A stretch of DNA of 64,000 nucleotides from Symbiodinium microadriaticum (GCA_001939145.1 LSRX01000068.1:320972-384971); one strand, 5' to 3'. Counted from the stretch's first letter, positions 21,107 to 31,408 are shown. The notes: generated by a model from the letters alone, not told the origin. Translations and numbers: made by a program.

Positions 21107-21200
21107 TACCCCTAAGACTCCAAGTATACAAATAGTACCTACTTTGGGGTCTAAAGTCTATAAATGGTACCTACTTTGGGCGATTTGGAGTCTTAGGGCA
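21107..21200. mobile_element. Inverted-repeat element, family K
   Basis: Matches 19781-19877 over nearly its full length, only 1.3 kb away. Confidence 0.75.
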
Positions 21201-21351
21201 CTACTACTCTACTACGACGGCGACTCCACGACGCCGAAGAGGACGACCAGGAGACGAGCAGGAGAAGGAGGAGTGTGAGGTTTAGGGTTTAGGGTTTTGA
21301 GGTGCAGGAGACAAAGGACGCCGACTAGGACATCATCGCGCTTTCCTACAG

Positions 21352-21436
21352 ATATCAGCATATACTAGCTTTCTGCATCGACCACATGACTGTCACGTGC
21401 CGCGGTGCCCATCCCAAATATCATGCTGCACCATGA
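21352..21436 (+). CDS. Terminal exon
   Basis: Strong acceptor CGCGCTTTCCTACAG; reads YQHILAFCIDHMTVTCRGAH then PKYHAAP and TGA. An alternative frame runs on into a CAT repeat. Confidence 0.4.
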
Positions 21437-21628
21437 GCATGAAACTACTACCAACAATATCTACTCATCATGGTCATCAAGGTCATCTTCATCATCATCA
21501 TCATCATCATCGCAGTGTTCTTATTCATCACTGCTGCTGTCGCCGGCAGGGAACACAGTTCTAGCAACAGTTGCCATTGCACCACTCATCTTGACAACAC
21601 TAATCAGTGCTGGCAGGGGACGTAGGGA

Positions 21629-21868
21629 ATGAAGGTATGCATGCACGAACAAATGGGCGGCAGAATGCGAGAAAGCGAGCTGCGCAGTCTTCGAGGCTTC
21701 CATGAGTCATCAACAGCGTCCGCCGCTCTGAAATTTCAACAGAAATTCAATGTAGACAACTGTCCCCATGCTCACAGACACCCCACCCCAAACCCTCACC
21801 CTAAATCTGTAGAGGCCCCCCAAAAGCAAGGCTCGTTTCTCTCCCAAGCTGGTGCAAGGATGGGTTAA
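21629..21868 (+). CDS. Open frame
   Basis: 79 codons; the first 50 (MHEQMGGRMRESELRSLRGF...) look coding, the rest is CCCTAA-like. A minus-strand frame (LISVVKMSGAMATVARTVFP) overlaps its start. Confidence 0.25.
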   Translation: MKVCMHEQMGGRMRESELRSLRGFHESSTASAALKFQQKFNVDNCPHAHRHPTPNPHPKSVEAPQKQGSFLSQAGARMG

Positions 21869-22485
21869 GCATCAGGGTTTTGGGTGCTCATGGCTCCGAA
21901 ACGTCGCAAAATGTGCATGCGACAAGGGGGCCCAGCAAGCACAACTCGCCCTGAATCAAAGGGTTTCTTATGAATGATCCAAAGCCTAAGAATGAGCAAA
22001 AGCCTCTGCTGAATTAAGCTGTATTGGGCTTGCTGGGAAGTGTTGGGAATGCCGGCGATGTGCTCATGCATTTCCCAGGAAAACACAAATGGCACACATG
22101 CTCTGCACTTGTGCCGCTCTGCGACGACTGCCATCGCCCGGTTGGGCGGATTGGCCGTGACTTTTCAAGGGCCAGGGCGTGCGTCGCAAATTTGTTGCTG
22201 GGACCGACCGACTGAAATTACTTACAGAACGTGCTTCACAAACAGGGAAGACTATTTTTTTTTGTGCGGCAGTGTGGTGCCTTGATCAATACCCTCCCCT
22301 CCTCCCCCTACCCCTGTCCCCGTGCTGTGTTGGTGGGACTGGCACCACTGTCAGTGTTGTTGAGGGCAGTACGTATTAGTGGAAGAAGCAATGAATAGTA
22401 GTGGTAGTGGTAGCGGTAGCACAGTGTATGGTGGCAGTACCAGTTGTACTTCTAGTGATAGTGGTGAAATCATAAATATTAGCAC

Positions 22486-22579
22486 TACCCATAGGCCCCT
22501 AAGTAGTTCCTTGTTGGGACTACCTTATAGGATTCTAGATATAAACCATAAAACGGAACTACTTAGGGGCATATGGGTA
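22486..22579. mobile_element. Inverted-repeat element, family A
   Basis: TA-flanked, 94 bp, arms CCCATAGGCCCC/GGGGCATATGGG. Used as the reference for the element disrupted at 56336. Confidence 0.85.
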
Positions 22580-22864
22580 GCAGTAGCAGTAACAGCCGCA
22601 GCGGACTGAGTACTTTCTTATGACGCAACTAACTTGTTGCGGCATCCCGGAGGCGATCGGCCAACTCGGGGTTCGCCAACTTAGGGTTTAGGGGTTAGGG
22701 TTTTAGGGTTTAGGGTTTAGGTTCAGGGTTTAGGGTTTTAGGGTTTAGGGCCGGTTGGTCTTCAGGAGCGAGCATTAACCCCCTGAGTACAAAGACGAAA
22801 GGGTCCGGCACTAACGAGAGCAAACTGCTTGATGCTACGACGAGGATGCCTAAAGCTTGCTTAC

Positions 22865-22979
22865 ATCCTGAACCCTGAAACCGGGTTGCTAAGAAGGAGC
22901 TTGCTAGCTGGAACACCGAGACACTCAAAGTGCTGTAAAGAGCAAAGTAGAGACAGGAGCCAAAATCCGGCAGGCACCG
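22865..22979 (-). CDS. Internal exon, hydrophobic
   Basis: Acceptor GGTTTCTTGCAG, donor AT|GTAAGC; reads VPAGFWLLSLLCSLQHFECL and VPASKLLLSNPV. Possible membrane segment. Confidence 0.45.
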
Positions 22980-23210
22980 CTGCAAGAAACCTAGCCGAGT
23001 AACGGTTTAGGGTTGGCGTTGGAATGCACGGGGTTCATCGGTAGAAGAGTGCAGCACACATCTCCCGCCCGCATGACGGTTGCTGCGGACTGCATTGTCT
23101 GCCTACAGTGAACCACTCGGTCTCGGGACTGGGGGAAGGTGTCAGTTCCTAGCTATCAAAGTTTCCAGTGATTGGTTGATATGGGCCCCATGCTGCACTG
23201 TACACTCCAG

Positions 23211-23282
23211 GATCGAATAGCATTTGCTGAACGGATCCATGCAAGGCAGAATGCAATCGAGACAGCAAGAGCCGGCAACTAG
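23211..23282 (+). CDS. Terminal exon
   Basis: Acceptor TACACTCCAG; 23 codons DRIAFAERIHARQNAIETAR then AGN and TAG. Helical, charged. Followed 44 bp later by a triplicated family-A element. Confidence 0.45.
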   Translation, partial: DRIAFAERIHARQNAIETARAGN

Positions 23283-23325
23283 AGAAGCGCAACAGGGCAA
23301 GCATCGAAGACGAGCCCTCTAGGTT

Positions 23326-23550
23326 TACCTGTAGGCCCCTAAGTAGATCCTTTTTGGGATTACCTTATGTATAGGATTCTAAGTATAAACCATAAATAGG
23401 CCCCTAAGTAGATCCTTTTTGGGATTACCTTATGTATAGGATTCTAAGTATAAACCATAAATAGGCCCCTAAGTAGATCCTTTTTGGGATTACCTTATAG
23501 GATTCTACGTATAAACCATAAAAAAGGAACTACTTCGGGGCCTATGGGTA
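23326..23550. mobile_element. Family A element with triplicated left half
   Basis: Three head-to-tail 65-bp copies of the left arm and loop (starts of AGGCCCCT at 23333, 23398, 23463), then a single right arm ending CCTATGGGTA. Confidence 0.85.
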
Positions 23551-23627
23551 GAGCTGGGGTGAGCGACTGAGCGGGCCGCATAGTTGCTGATCCTCGTGCT
23601 TAGCACTCCGTCTTAGCTCTGGTATGC

Positions 23628-23705
23628 TAGGGTTTAGGGTTTAGGGTTTAGGGTTTGGGGTTTAGGGTTTAGGGTTTAGGGTTTAGGATAGGGTTTAGGG
23701 TTATA
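23628..23705. repeat. TTTAGGG tract
   Basis: About ten near-exact 7-mers. Confidence 0.95.
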
Positions 23706-23759
23706 TCCTCGTCCTGACCGATCGGGCTTCAACCTTGAACAAGGGCTCTGAACAGAACT
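23700..23759 (-). CDS. Terminal exon
   Basis: Acceptor GGATTTTCCTCCGCAG; reads FCSEPLFKVEARSVRTRI to a TAA at the edge of a telomere-like tract. Confidence 0.35.
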
Positions 23760-23862
23760 GCGGAGGAAAATCCTGAGGTGCTGACCAAAAGCCCTAGTTG
23801 GCCCGACATCCCCTATTCTTCGATTCAAGACATAGGGCTGCAGGCCTTGATCGTTTGTGACA

Positions 23863-23978
23863 GTCCCTATTAGGGTCCATGCACTCATAAAGTATGTACT
23901 TTAGCCCCGAAGCACCCACATGGGGACGACTTTCAGGCCAGAGAATATACTATTTGGGTGCATGGACCCTTAGGGAGC
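23863..23978. mobile_element. Inverted-repeat element, family G
   Basis: CTATTAGGGTCCATGCACTC...GGTGCATGGACCCTTAGGG. Confidence 0.65.
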
Positions 23979-24104
23979 CTGATTTTCTGCACGCAATGGC
24001 TTTAGATTGATTGATTGTGTAACATCCCAAGCATCCTCAAGCCGTACACAGAGCCTCACAATCACTACCTCCCTAGAACTCGGAACCCAACCTTGAACTA
24101 CCTC

Positions 24105-24213
24105 CCAAAGGGTCCAAAGTACCTATATAGTAGAACGTAGGGTTTCTATATTAGGAATTACTATTATGATTTGGGAAAGTATCCCCCATAACAGTACCTA
24201 GGACCCTTTGGGC
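24105..24213. mobile_element. Inverted-repeat element, family C
   Basis: Differs from 17890-18003 at only a few positions, suggesting recent spread. Confidence 0.85.
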
Positions 24214-24654
24214 CCGGACCTTCGTCTTAGCCATTGGAGTATTAAATGTCAAAATCCTGCACCTTCAGATATCCCGAATCTCGAGATCTTCCCTCTGCAG
24301 GCCTCAAACCACAACGAGGGTTTGGGCTTGCCATGAAGGCTTTTAGGGTTTAGGGGTTTAGGGTTTAGGGTTTAGTATAACTGCGTACTGAAGACCCCAC
24401 AAGCAGTCTCTCCGGCAACTTGCGTCCAAAATATCGAATTAGTCTCGCATTCCTCCGGCTCGCCTGAAGAAGAAACGACGGGCAAAGAGCCCAAAGCCGA
24501 GATTGGGCTTCTAGTACTTGGGTTTAGGGTTTAAGGTGTAGGGTTTTTGGGTTTAGGGTTTAGGGTTTAAGGAAATTTACTCTCCCCAAAAAGCCGAGAT
24601 TGGACTTCTTATTACTCCATGGGCCTTGTGTGGTACTCGAAGTCTATGGCTAGN

Positions 24655-24945
24655 GTCTTTGAGACTCAAAAAACTTTCAGGAATACGAGTCCTCGGAGTT
24701 TCAGAGCTCTTCTGAGCCTCATCTACACACCCCTAAAGTAAAGGAAGCTACAGGTGGAGAGTTTAGGGTATATAGGGCTTCTATAAGGTATATAGACCTT
24801 CTATAAGGCTCCTATAACAGTAACTACCCACCTGAAAATGTCCTAGACTAAATTCTAGACTTTGCATTGGTGCGGCGCGGAGGACGCGAGAGCACAAGAG
24901 TCCACAACATCGACAGAGGCCAAGGCTGTGAATAGTTGCTTGGGC
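24655..24945 (-). CDS. Two exons separated by an element F intron
   Basis: Exon a 24832-24945 (acceptor CCCCGACAG) ends ...SLEFSLGHFQ at a GTGGGT donor; the intron 24733-24831 (99 nt) is a family-F element ending CTTTACTTTAG; exon b from 24732 reads GCVDEAQKSSETPRTRI to an undetermined base at 24654. Phase 0 on both sides. Confidence 0.45.
24733..24831 (-). mobile_element. Element F, coincides with an intron
   Basis: On the minus strand GTGGGTAGTTACTG...CTTTACTTTAG. GT and AG ends sit exactly where two frames join in phase 0. Confidence 0.7.
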
Positions 24946-25092
24946 CTGTCGGGGGGATTTAAGCTTTAGGGCTTTAAGGTTTGGATTTAAGCTTTAGGGC
25001 TTTAAGGTTTGGTTTAGGGTTTAAGGTTCAAGGTTTGGGGCTTTGCGGGTTCTTTTAAGTTGAGCTGACCCTTTCCGCGACTGCCATTGCAG

Positions 25093-25137
25093 ACTACCAG
25101 CTTAGGCTCGCAAGGGCTTTAGGATTGAGTGCTTAGG
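25093..25137 (+). CDS. Small terminal exon
   Basis: Strong acceptor GCGACTGCCATTGCAG; reads YQLRLARALGLSA then TAG inside degenerate telomere-like repeat. Confidence 0.3.
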
Positions 25138-25280
25138 GTTTAGGGTTGAGGGTTTAGGATTGAGGGTTGAGGGTTTAGAGCTTTAGGGTTTTAGGGTTTC
25201 GGGCTTGGAAGTCTTCCTGTTGAAGGAGGGTTTGTGGCTGAGGAACAAGGGAGAACATGTTGCAAGACCTGTTGCAGTCT

Positions 25281-25384
25281 TACCTATAGTCTCCATTGTA
25301 GTTCCTTTTTGGGGTTACCGTTTAGGATCCTAAATATAGAATTGGTTAAACCAAAAAAAGGAACTACAATGGAGACTATAGGTA
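25281..25384. mobile_element. Inverted-repeat element, family D
   Basis: Same arms as 15851-15954 with the loop inverted. Confidence 0.85.
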
Positions 25385-26456
25385 GGGCTTCTTGGGTCTC
25401 TCGGGCTCGGAGGTCCGGGGTTGGAGTATAGTCAGCCTCTGTCGTCTGAGTAGTGTGCGATCTTGAGCCGCTAAATGAAGACTCTCTTTCTGTGGCGTGC
25501 ATGGTTCGTGGGGCCTTTGGTCAGCAGAGGCTGAAGAGTAAAAGGGTATGAGTTGCATGACCGGTGGGACGCAAGACGTAGTCTAAAGACTAGGCCCTAA
25601 ATTTATATCCTGCTCGGGTACCTAGAGAAATCTCATCTAACTACTTCGCCAAACTAAACCAAAAAGGAAAGCTGACTCCCGGAGCCCCAAAGCCTTCGGT
25701 GCAGGCTTATGGTCAAGGGTCGTCGGAAGGATACCGGAATCCCTAGCATCGAAATAGCCCAAAAACCTTATGTAAAACGGCCTTTGGGCCCAAAAGCCTT
25801 AGAATCTGCGTCCCTTGAGGGCAAGGGGACGGGTTCGTAGAAGGGGTCTGGAAAGTCCAGGATTTCGGACAAAGGCTTCGAGGTCATGCTGAGGTTGAGG
25901 GTTTAGGATTGGTTTCTGGCTGAGGGGCTGGGAGGTTTAGGGTTTAGGGTTTATGGCTGAGGGGCTTCGAGGTTTGGATTTAGGGTAGGTTTCGGAAAGG
26001 GACGCCCACGAGAGAATTGGAGGAAAACTGTGCGCTGGGACAGACCCTGCGCTGCAAGGCAGTTTGGGATTTCGGATTAGGCATTTACATAGACTGACTT
26101 ATGAACCTCATTAAGAAACCCTGGCCCGATAACCCCAGACTATTCAGGATTCATATAAGGAGCCCTAGTAAAGACCCAATGATTCTTAAGCAGATGCCCA
26201 TACTACCCTGAAACGCTACCCAACAAACCCTGTAAGCCCTAAATCCTGAACGCTGTTCCAAACCCCTGCCACTTGCGCGTACAGCTTGGCCTTCGCATCC
26301 CACTTGCCCAACCCATATATACTAGGTCCTTGGAAGCCAAGAGAAATGCCCAAACCCTCAATCTTAGAACACAAGTCCTTTTGACCCTTACTGTAATCGG
26401 CAACCCTCTGAGCCTCAAAAAGACACCCGTTTCAACCCAACCCCTTACATCATCAG

Positions 26457-26573
26457 GGCCCTTCCCAGTGTATGAAGCCGTTGACGGTCAGCCTTTGTAT
26501 GGCATTCCCGTGAAGGACAAGAATTGGACAATGCCCTGCTCTCCCAGCGTTGCGAGCGCTCACAGAGTCAGAA
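26457..26573 (+). CDS. Internal exon, unknown protein
   Basis: Acceptor TTACATCATCAG and donor GTGAGT bound a 117-nt frame reading PFPVYEAVDGQPLYGIPVKD...WTMPCSPS. Codon content is plainly protein-like. Downstream to about 26720 another open frame (GKQRRESENCAPQVM...) could be the next exon but would need a 31-38 nt intron. Confidence 0.5.
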
Positions 26574-26827
26574 GTGAGTGATGTTCCAGTGAAGCACTGC
26601 CCAGGGTAATCGCCCAAGGCAAGCAACGCCGGGAGAGCGAAAACTGTGCACCACAAGTGATGCGAGGACTTGCGGCGGAATCCCTCCGGAGACCAAGTAC
26701 CCGAATGCAGGGCGTACGGCCCATGTAACCCGTTACCACATATACCATACCATATTAAACCATACTGTACCGTCATTACTGTATACTCTCCAATGCGAGA
26801 CTGCATATACAATAAGAATGAAGCTGA

Positions 26828-26940
26828 ACTAGACTAGACTCGACTAGACTAGACTAAAAAACTAGACTGGATTAGACTAGACGAGACTCGACTAGCCTAG
26901 ACTTTCAACTGGGTTAGACTAGACGAGACTCGACATGACT
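26828..26940. repeat. CTAGA-type pentanucleotide repeat
   Basis: ACTAGACTAGACTCGACTAG with variants, about 110 bp. Confidence 0.8.
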
Positions 26941-27130
26941 TGTCTGACGGTTTAGGGGTTAAGGGGTTTAGGCGTCTAGGGGTCTAGGGGTGTAGGGTTT
27001 AGGGGGTCAGGGTTCGAAGTCCTGCACAATAAAGTAGACTGCTGAGAACCTGAAGCCAATGGAAATAGAGACAGGATTCAGGGTTCTGGTTAAGGGAATG
27101 GTGGGACCCTGATTGTCGCAAGCTACAATA

Positions 27131-27241
27131 TACCTAGACCCTTAAATGTAGCACCGTTTATTGGATGACCTTTTGTATGGTTAGGATCCTATAATAAGGA
27201 ACTAAGGTAACCAAAAAAAGGTACTACATTGGGTCTAGGTA
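27131..27241. mobile_element. Inverted-repeat element, family D2
   Basis: TA-flanked; arms CCTAGACCCTTAAATGTAG/CTACATTGGGTCTAGG; shares the GGATCCTA core with family D. Confidence 0.75.
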
Positions 27242-27419
27242 GTCTATGGTGGACAACTGAGGCCATTGGGGTTGAATCCAAGAAATGCGGACTCTTTTTG
27301 GACTTTGCTGTATGGCTTCAGGGTGTAAGAAATATAAGACTTAATACCCTTTAAACCCTAAATTAAACTCCCAAACCGTCCACCCTAAATCCTCTAAACC
27401 TAAACCCTAACCGAATATA

Positions 27420-27490
27420 CATAAATATATATATATAGAGAGAGAGAGAGTGAGAGAGAGAGAGAGAGTGAGAGAGAGAGAGAGAGAGGG
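27420..27490. repeat. GA microsatellite
   Basis: (TA)n then (GA)n with GAGT interruptions. Confidence 0.9.
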
Positions 27491-27559
27491 GATCCCGAAA
27501 TTTAAGGAGCCCCCCTGTGCCCTGCAGCTCCACGTCCGAAGCCGTGGCATTGGTTGGTT

Positions 27560-27675
27560 GGGTTTGGGGTTTAGGGCTTGGGGTTTGGGGTTCAGGGTTT
27601 CAGGTTTGGGGTTTGGGGTTTAGGGTTTGGGGTTTCGGGTTTAGGGTTTGGGGTTGAGGGTTTGGGGCTTAGGTT
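27560..27675. repeat. Degenerate TTTAGGG/TTTGGGG tract
   Basis: GGGTTTGGGGTTTAGGG mixtures; its 59-aa frame is spurious. Confidence 0.85.
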
Positions 27676-27819
27676 CAGAATTCCTAGACCCGATCGCCGA
27701 ACACTGAAAGCCGCCAACTGTTCAGGTACCTGGGCCCTGAGACAGGGTATAGGCAGGAATTAAGAAGCAGGTGTCTTCTCCTTGCCTTTCAACTATTCCT
27801 TGTTGCAACATGCAATTAG

Positions 27820-27916
27820 CGATCCAGCTCTGCGGAAAACGCCATTGGTGTTCCAACGCTTCAGCTGGAAAAAAGAGGCATGGCCACCATTTCTTTCTTC
27901 GGGATGTGTCTTAAGG
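27820..27916 (+). CDS. Internal exon
   Basis: Acceptor ACATGCAATTAG; reads DPALRKTPLVFQRFSWKKEA and PPFLSSGCVLR, ending at a GTTTGC donor. Confidence 0.45.
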
Positions 27917-28215
27917 GTTTGCGGTGGGTTTGGGCTTTAGGGTTTAGGATGGTTTAGGGTTCGTACGAAGCTGCAAAGGCCAGAGCCTAACAAAAAGGGC
28001 TACAGCCCCGAAACCTAAACCCTAAACCCTCAGGTTAAGAGGCTTAGGACTTAGGGCCCATAACTCTCAGAAGGACACACCGAGAGCCGCCAACAAAATT
28101 TAGGGTTTAGGGGTTTAGGGGTTTTGGGGTTTAGGGTTTAGGGTTTAGGGGTTTAGGGGTTTAGGGTTTAGGGTCCAAACCCAAAGCCAAAACATAGGCC
28201 CTGAAAACAACTCAC

Positions 28216-28291
28216 GAAAAGGTACCCGTAGAACCATGGACATCGCATATAGCACATCATGGTAGATCCGAACCCACATGCAGCCCTTAAT
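28216..28291 (-). CDS. Internal exon
   Basis: Acceptor CTTCGGATTGCAG, donor C|GTGAGT; reads IKGCMWVRIYHDVLYAMSMV then LRVPF. Both splice sites are strong. Confidence 0.5.
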
Positions 28292-28818
28292 CTGCAATCC
28301 GAAGCATCCACATCAGATTTGGAATTTAAGGGTTTGTGTGGTTTAGCGGTCACGAGGTTATATAATCCAAGAGTAGAGGACGTTAAGGAAGGGTTGTGTT
28401 TGGGTGGGAAGTGTCTGGGGGTTGTCTTGGGTGCAGCTCAAGGGTATAACTTTTTTTGTATTGGATGTATATGGGGGTATGAGGGGTGTGTAGGCGGCAT
28501 ATAGGGGATGTGCAAGTATCCACCCATCCTAAACCCTAAAACCTAAATCCCAAACCCTAAACCCCAAACCCTGAACATTGCCGACGACTAACCTGGTCGA
28601 GGGTTTAGGGCTTACTGTAGGGGCCTCAATCGTTAGAATGGGGTTTTGGGCTGCACTGTCGTATAACTACAACAAGGAACCCTAAGGGAAACATATTTGG
28701 GCTTCTATATTACGGTCTCTGGTTCCCTTGGGGCCATATTAAGAATGATCTTTTTGTAATCCTTATTAGGGTTTTATTTACAACAAAAGTATAACCCTAA
28801 ACCCTAAACCCTAGACTA

Positions 28819-28922
28819 GGGTTTAGGATCTTATTTGAAGGTTTAGGATCTTTGCGGGTTTAGGATCATTGAAGGTTTAAGATCTTCGAGTGTTTAGGAT
28901 CTTTGAGGGTTTAGGATCTTTT
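28819..28922. repeat. GGTTTAGGATCTT tandem repeat
   Basis: Five or six diverged copies of a roughly 22-bp unit derived from TTTAGG. Confidence 0.7.
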
Positions 28923-28964
28923 CTGGTTTGGAGCCTGCGCCTTCACCTCATAGCGTCACCGCAG

Positions 28965-29022
28965 AAGACTCAACCCGTCGGCGCAGAAATACGGCGAGCC
29001 AGAAGCTGTAGCCCAGTCCTGA
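28965..29022 (+). CDS. Terminal exon
   Basis: Acceptor GCGTCACCGCAG; reads RLNPSAQKYGEPEAVAQS and TGA. Converges with the minus-strand terminal exon at 29077. Confidence 0.4.
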
Positions 29023-29076
29023 TTTGGAATATCGGCGGTTTAGGGTTTAGGGCTCAGGGCTTAGAGGTTTGTTTCT

Positions 29077-29124
29077 TTAGAACTTCTTGGTGAAGAAAGG
29101 GTTGAGGGTGACATTGCAGACTGA
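29077..29124 (-). CDS. Terminal exon
   Basis: Acceptor CAACTCTTACCCAG; reads SVCNVTLNPFFTKKF and TAA. Confidence 0.4.
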   Translation of the reverse strand, partial: SVCNVTLNPFFTKKF

Positions 29125-29315
29125 CTGGGTAAGAGTTGATGTCTACTCTGTCCCGCTCTCTGCATCATACATTCAATTTTGCAAATACATAAACAAACAA
29201 ACATATATGCATATATATACACACATACACATACATATACACATGTACATAAATTCATGTACACATAGACACATCTGTGCAAGCGGAGGAGCTAGAGCAC
29301 TAGGCCTCCAGGGCT

Positions 29316-29421
29316 TACCCATAAACCGCCATAAACCCGTAAATAGTTCCTTTTGGGATTACCTTATGGGGTTCTAATTTTAAATACAGGCCATAGAAAG
29401 GACCTACGTAGGGGATGGGTA
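29316..29421. mobile_element. Degenerate family A element
   Basis: TA-flanked; left arm partly replaced (CCATAAACCGCC), right arm GGGGATGGGTA. Confidence 0.6.
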
Positions 29422-29466
29422 AAGGGCCCCAGGGCCCTACTGCTACGGATTCCCTGGATCCCGCAG

Positions 29467-29540
29467 TGTCTCGGAGTCCATCATACTTTCGGACACTGGG
29501 AAAAGTTCAGCCCTGACCTTCTCACCGACACCGTTCTGAG
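29467..29540 (+). CDS. Internal exon
   Basis: Acceptor GGATCCCGCAG; reads CLGVHHTFGHWEKFSPDLLT then DTVL; the donor is GTTTAG, the first bases of telomere-like sequence. Confidence 0.45.
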
Positions 29541-30089
29541 GTTTAGGAACCCTAAACCCTAAACCCTAAACCCCTAAATCCTAAACCCTAAACCCTAAAC
29601 CCCTAAACCGTTAAGGCTGGCATTTCTCCCCCCCGCTTTTTCCAAGACTCCCAGGCAAAGATGGAAGAGCATGAAGCCCGCCATCATCCTTAGCATTTCA
29701 TGGTTTCGGGCTCGGGTCGCAGCATTCAGACAGTCAGGCGATTGTGGGTTTTTAGGGTTTTTAAGGATTTAGGTTTAGAGTTCATAAGGGGTTTGGGTTT
29801 AGGGTTGTCTTATAGGGCTACACCCGGCCGTCAACTCCCCCCAAAACCCAACCATCGACCCGGGGGCCTTGGCAGGTGGCCGCTGGAAGCAAGAAACTCT
29901 TAGGGGAAACCCTGAACCCAAAACCTTAAACCCCTAAACCCTAAACGCTAAACCTTAAACCCCTAAACCCAAACCCGTAAACCCCTAAACCCTAAACCCT
30001 AAAGCGGAGTCTCCGAGCTCTGGGGCCCAGGGCTTGCCCTAAAATTGTCCGGTTTTGCTGGCTCTATGGGAAGAGTCTCCAGGGCTTCT

Positions 30090-30252
30090 ATATATATATA
30101 TATTGTACTAACGATTTCTGTCTGACAAGTAATATAAAGTAGAGTATGTTTCGGATACTATGTCATACTATCTTATATCATATATAATATTCTACTATAC
30201 TATACTACATTGACTACATTACAGTATATTATATTGTATTATATTATATTAT
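30090..30252. repeat. AT-rich microsatellite region
   Basis: (TA)n then irregular ATACTATAT/ATTATATT; no gene. Confidence 0.8.
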
Positions 30253-30310
30253 GAGCCGACAGCAAAGGAGAGATTCAAAGATAGACCAGGCTCTGAGGTG
30301 AAGTGTAGGG

Positions 30311-30480
30311 GTGTTGGAGCTAGGGGCTCGGACAGGTCTAGCAGGAAGATTGCTGTTGGAGTTTAGACTTGACGTTTCAGAGTTTTCGGCCCCAGAAATC
30401 AGGCTACGCTTCCGCAAAGGAAGCAGATCAAGCCCTAAACATGTGCCCGCATGGGCAGCTGCCTGCTTGTACAATTACGG
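30311..30480 (+). CDS. Open frame
   Basis: Reads GARTGLAGRLLLEFRLDVSE then IRLRFRKGSRSSPKH; followed by TTTAGGG repeat. Minus strand also open. Confidence 0.25.
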
Positions 30481-30647
30481 TTTAGGGTTTAGGGTTTAGG
30501 GTTTAGGGTTGAGGGTGCTACGGCCGATGGACCAAATCCTGCCCTGCTCCCAGCAAGCAAGGTTCCTGATATGCCGTAGTTTAGGCTCATATGGGTGCCT
30601 TGACATGTCGAAGAGGGTTGATGAGACAAGGCAGCCATGCAGTTTAC

Positions 30648-30871
30648 CGGGAGACTTGGCAGATCGGCTGTCTGAAGCGAGTACCAGCTTGTCCTGTGCA
30701 GCTAGACCCCGAAATTTGGGCTTGCAAAGCCTATGCTGGGTTCTTGTTAAAGGATTTAATAATAAGTTACCATAATAAGGAAACCATATTATTTACTATA
30801 GATCCCTATTATGGTAGCTTAAACTAAACCCCTTAACACAAACCCAGCAAAACGGAAGTCCGAACCAAGCT
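30648..30871 (-). CDS. Two exons separated by an element I intron
   Basis: Minus strand: exon a 30844-30871 (acceptor TTTAG) reads AWFGLPFCW; the intron 30736-30843 (108 nt) is a family-I element beginning GTTTGTG and ending AACCCAG; exon b 30648-30735 continues in phase as HRLCKPKFRGLAAQDKLVL and ends at a GTAAAC donor. Unknown protein. A competing plus-strand frame covers 30509-30775 but has no good splice sites. Confidence 0.45.
30736..30843 (-). mobile_element. Element I, coincides with an intron
   Basis: Minus strand GTTTGTGTTAAGGGG...TTTAACAAGAACCCAG, 108 bp. Confidence 0.75.
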
Positions 30872-30901
30872 CTAAACCCTAAACCCCTAAAGCCCTAAAC
30901 C

Positions 30902-30988
30902 CTAAAAGCCGGCCGGCAGGGACAAGGTGATGGCCACGGCATCCACGAAGTCCATCTGGAAAACCCACTCACCGAGCCCATAGTTCGC
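30902..30988 (-). CDS. Exon with aromatic-rich segment
   Basis: Acceptor GCTTGCCTGCAG; reads ANYGLGEWVFQMDFVDAVAI then TLSLPAGF stop. Just upstream, MDWEILFTDSLW is open and would join in phase if 23 nt (30989-31011, GT...AG) were removed. Alternatively this is a small frameshift. Confidence 0.45.
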   Translation of the reverse strand, partial: ANYGLGEWVFQMDFVDAVAITLSLPAGF

Positions 30989-31184
30989 CTGCAGGCAAGC
31001 TGCACCCTAACCCAAAGAGAATCAGTGAAGAGGATCTCCCAGTCCATTCTTGCAGCGTGTTGTTGAAGATTGGCTTTTAATTAAGGGTTCAGGGTTTAGG
31101 GTTTAGGGTTTATTTGTATAGATGCATCAACTCATGCAAGGTGAACACCACACCAGTAGTTTGCTGGTATGTCCAAGTACTTAG

Positions 31185-31408
31185 ATCGCACAGAGCTTGA
31201 TCACTTTTAAGCTACCCCGCAACAATCCTGCCAAATCCGACTGTGTAGGTAACTAGGCTTTTCAGGCGTCTTGCTGCTCGTATGGTTCATCATAAATGTG
31301 CTTGATTCGATCAAAAAGAGGAATAAAGTGATGCTTAGTGTGTTCGGTGGTACTACCATGTTAGCTCTGAGCGAAGGTTGCCACATGTGCATGCAGTCTT
31401 GTCATTGA
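31185..31408 (+). CDS. Membrane-protein 3' end with an apparent 17-nt intron
   Basis: Exon a 31185-31248 (acceptor TACTTAG) reads IAQSLITFKLPRNNPAKSDCV plus G; a 17-nt GT...AG segment follows (31249-31265); exon b 31266-31408 continues in phase with a transmembrane stretch GVLLLVWFIINVLDSIKKRN and ends CHMCMQSCH stop. Without removal the frame stops at a TAG inside the 17 nt. A frameshift or a longer intron is the alternative. Confidence 0.45.
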
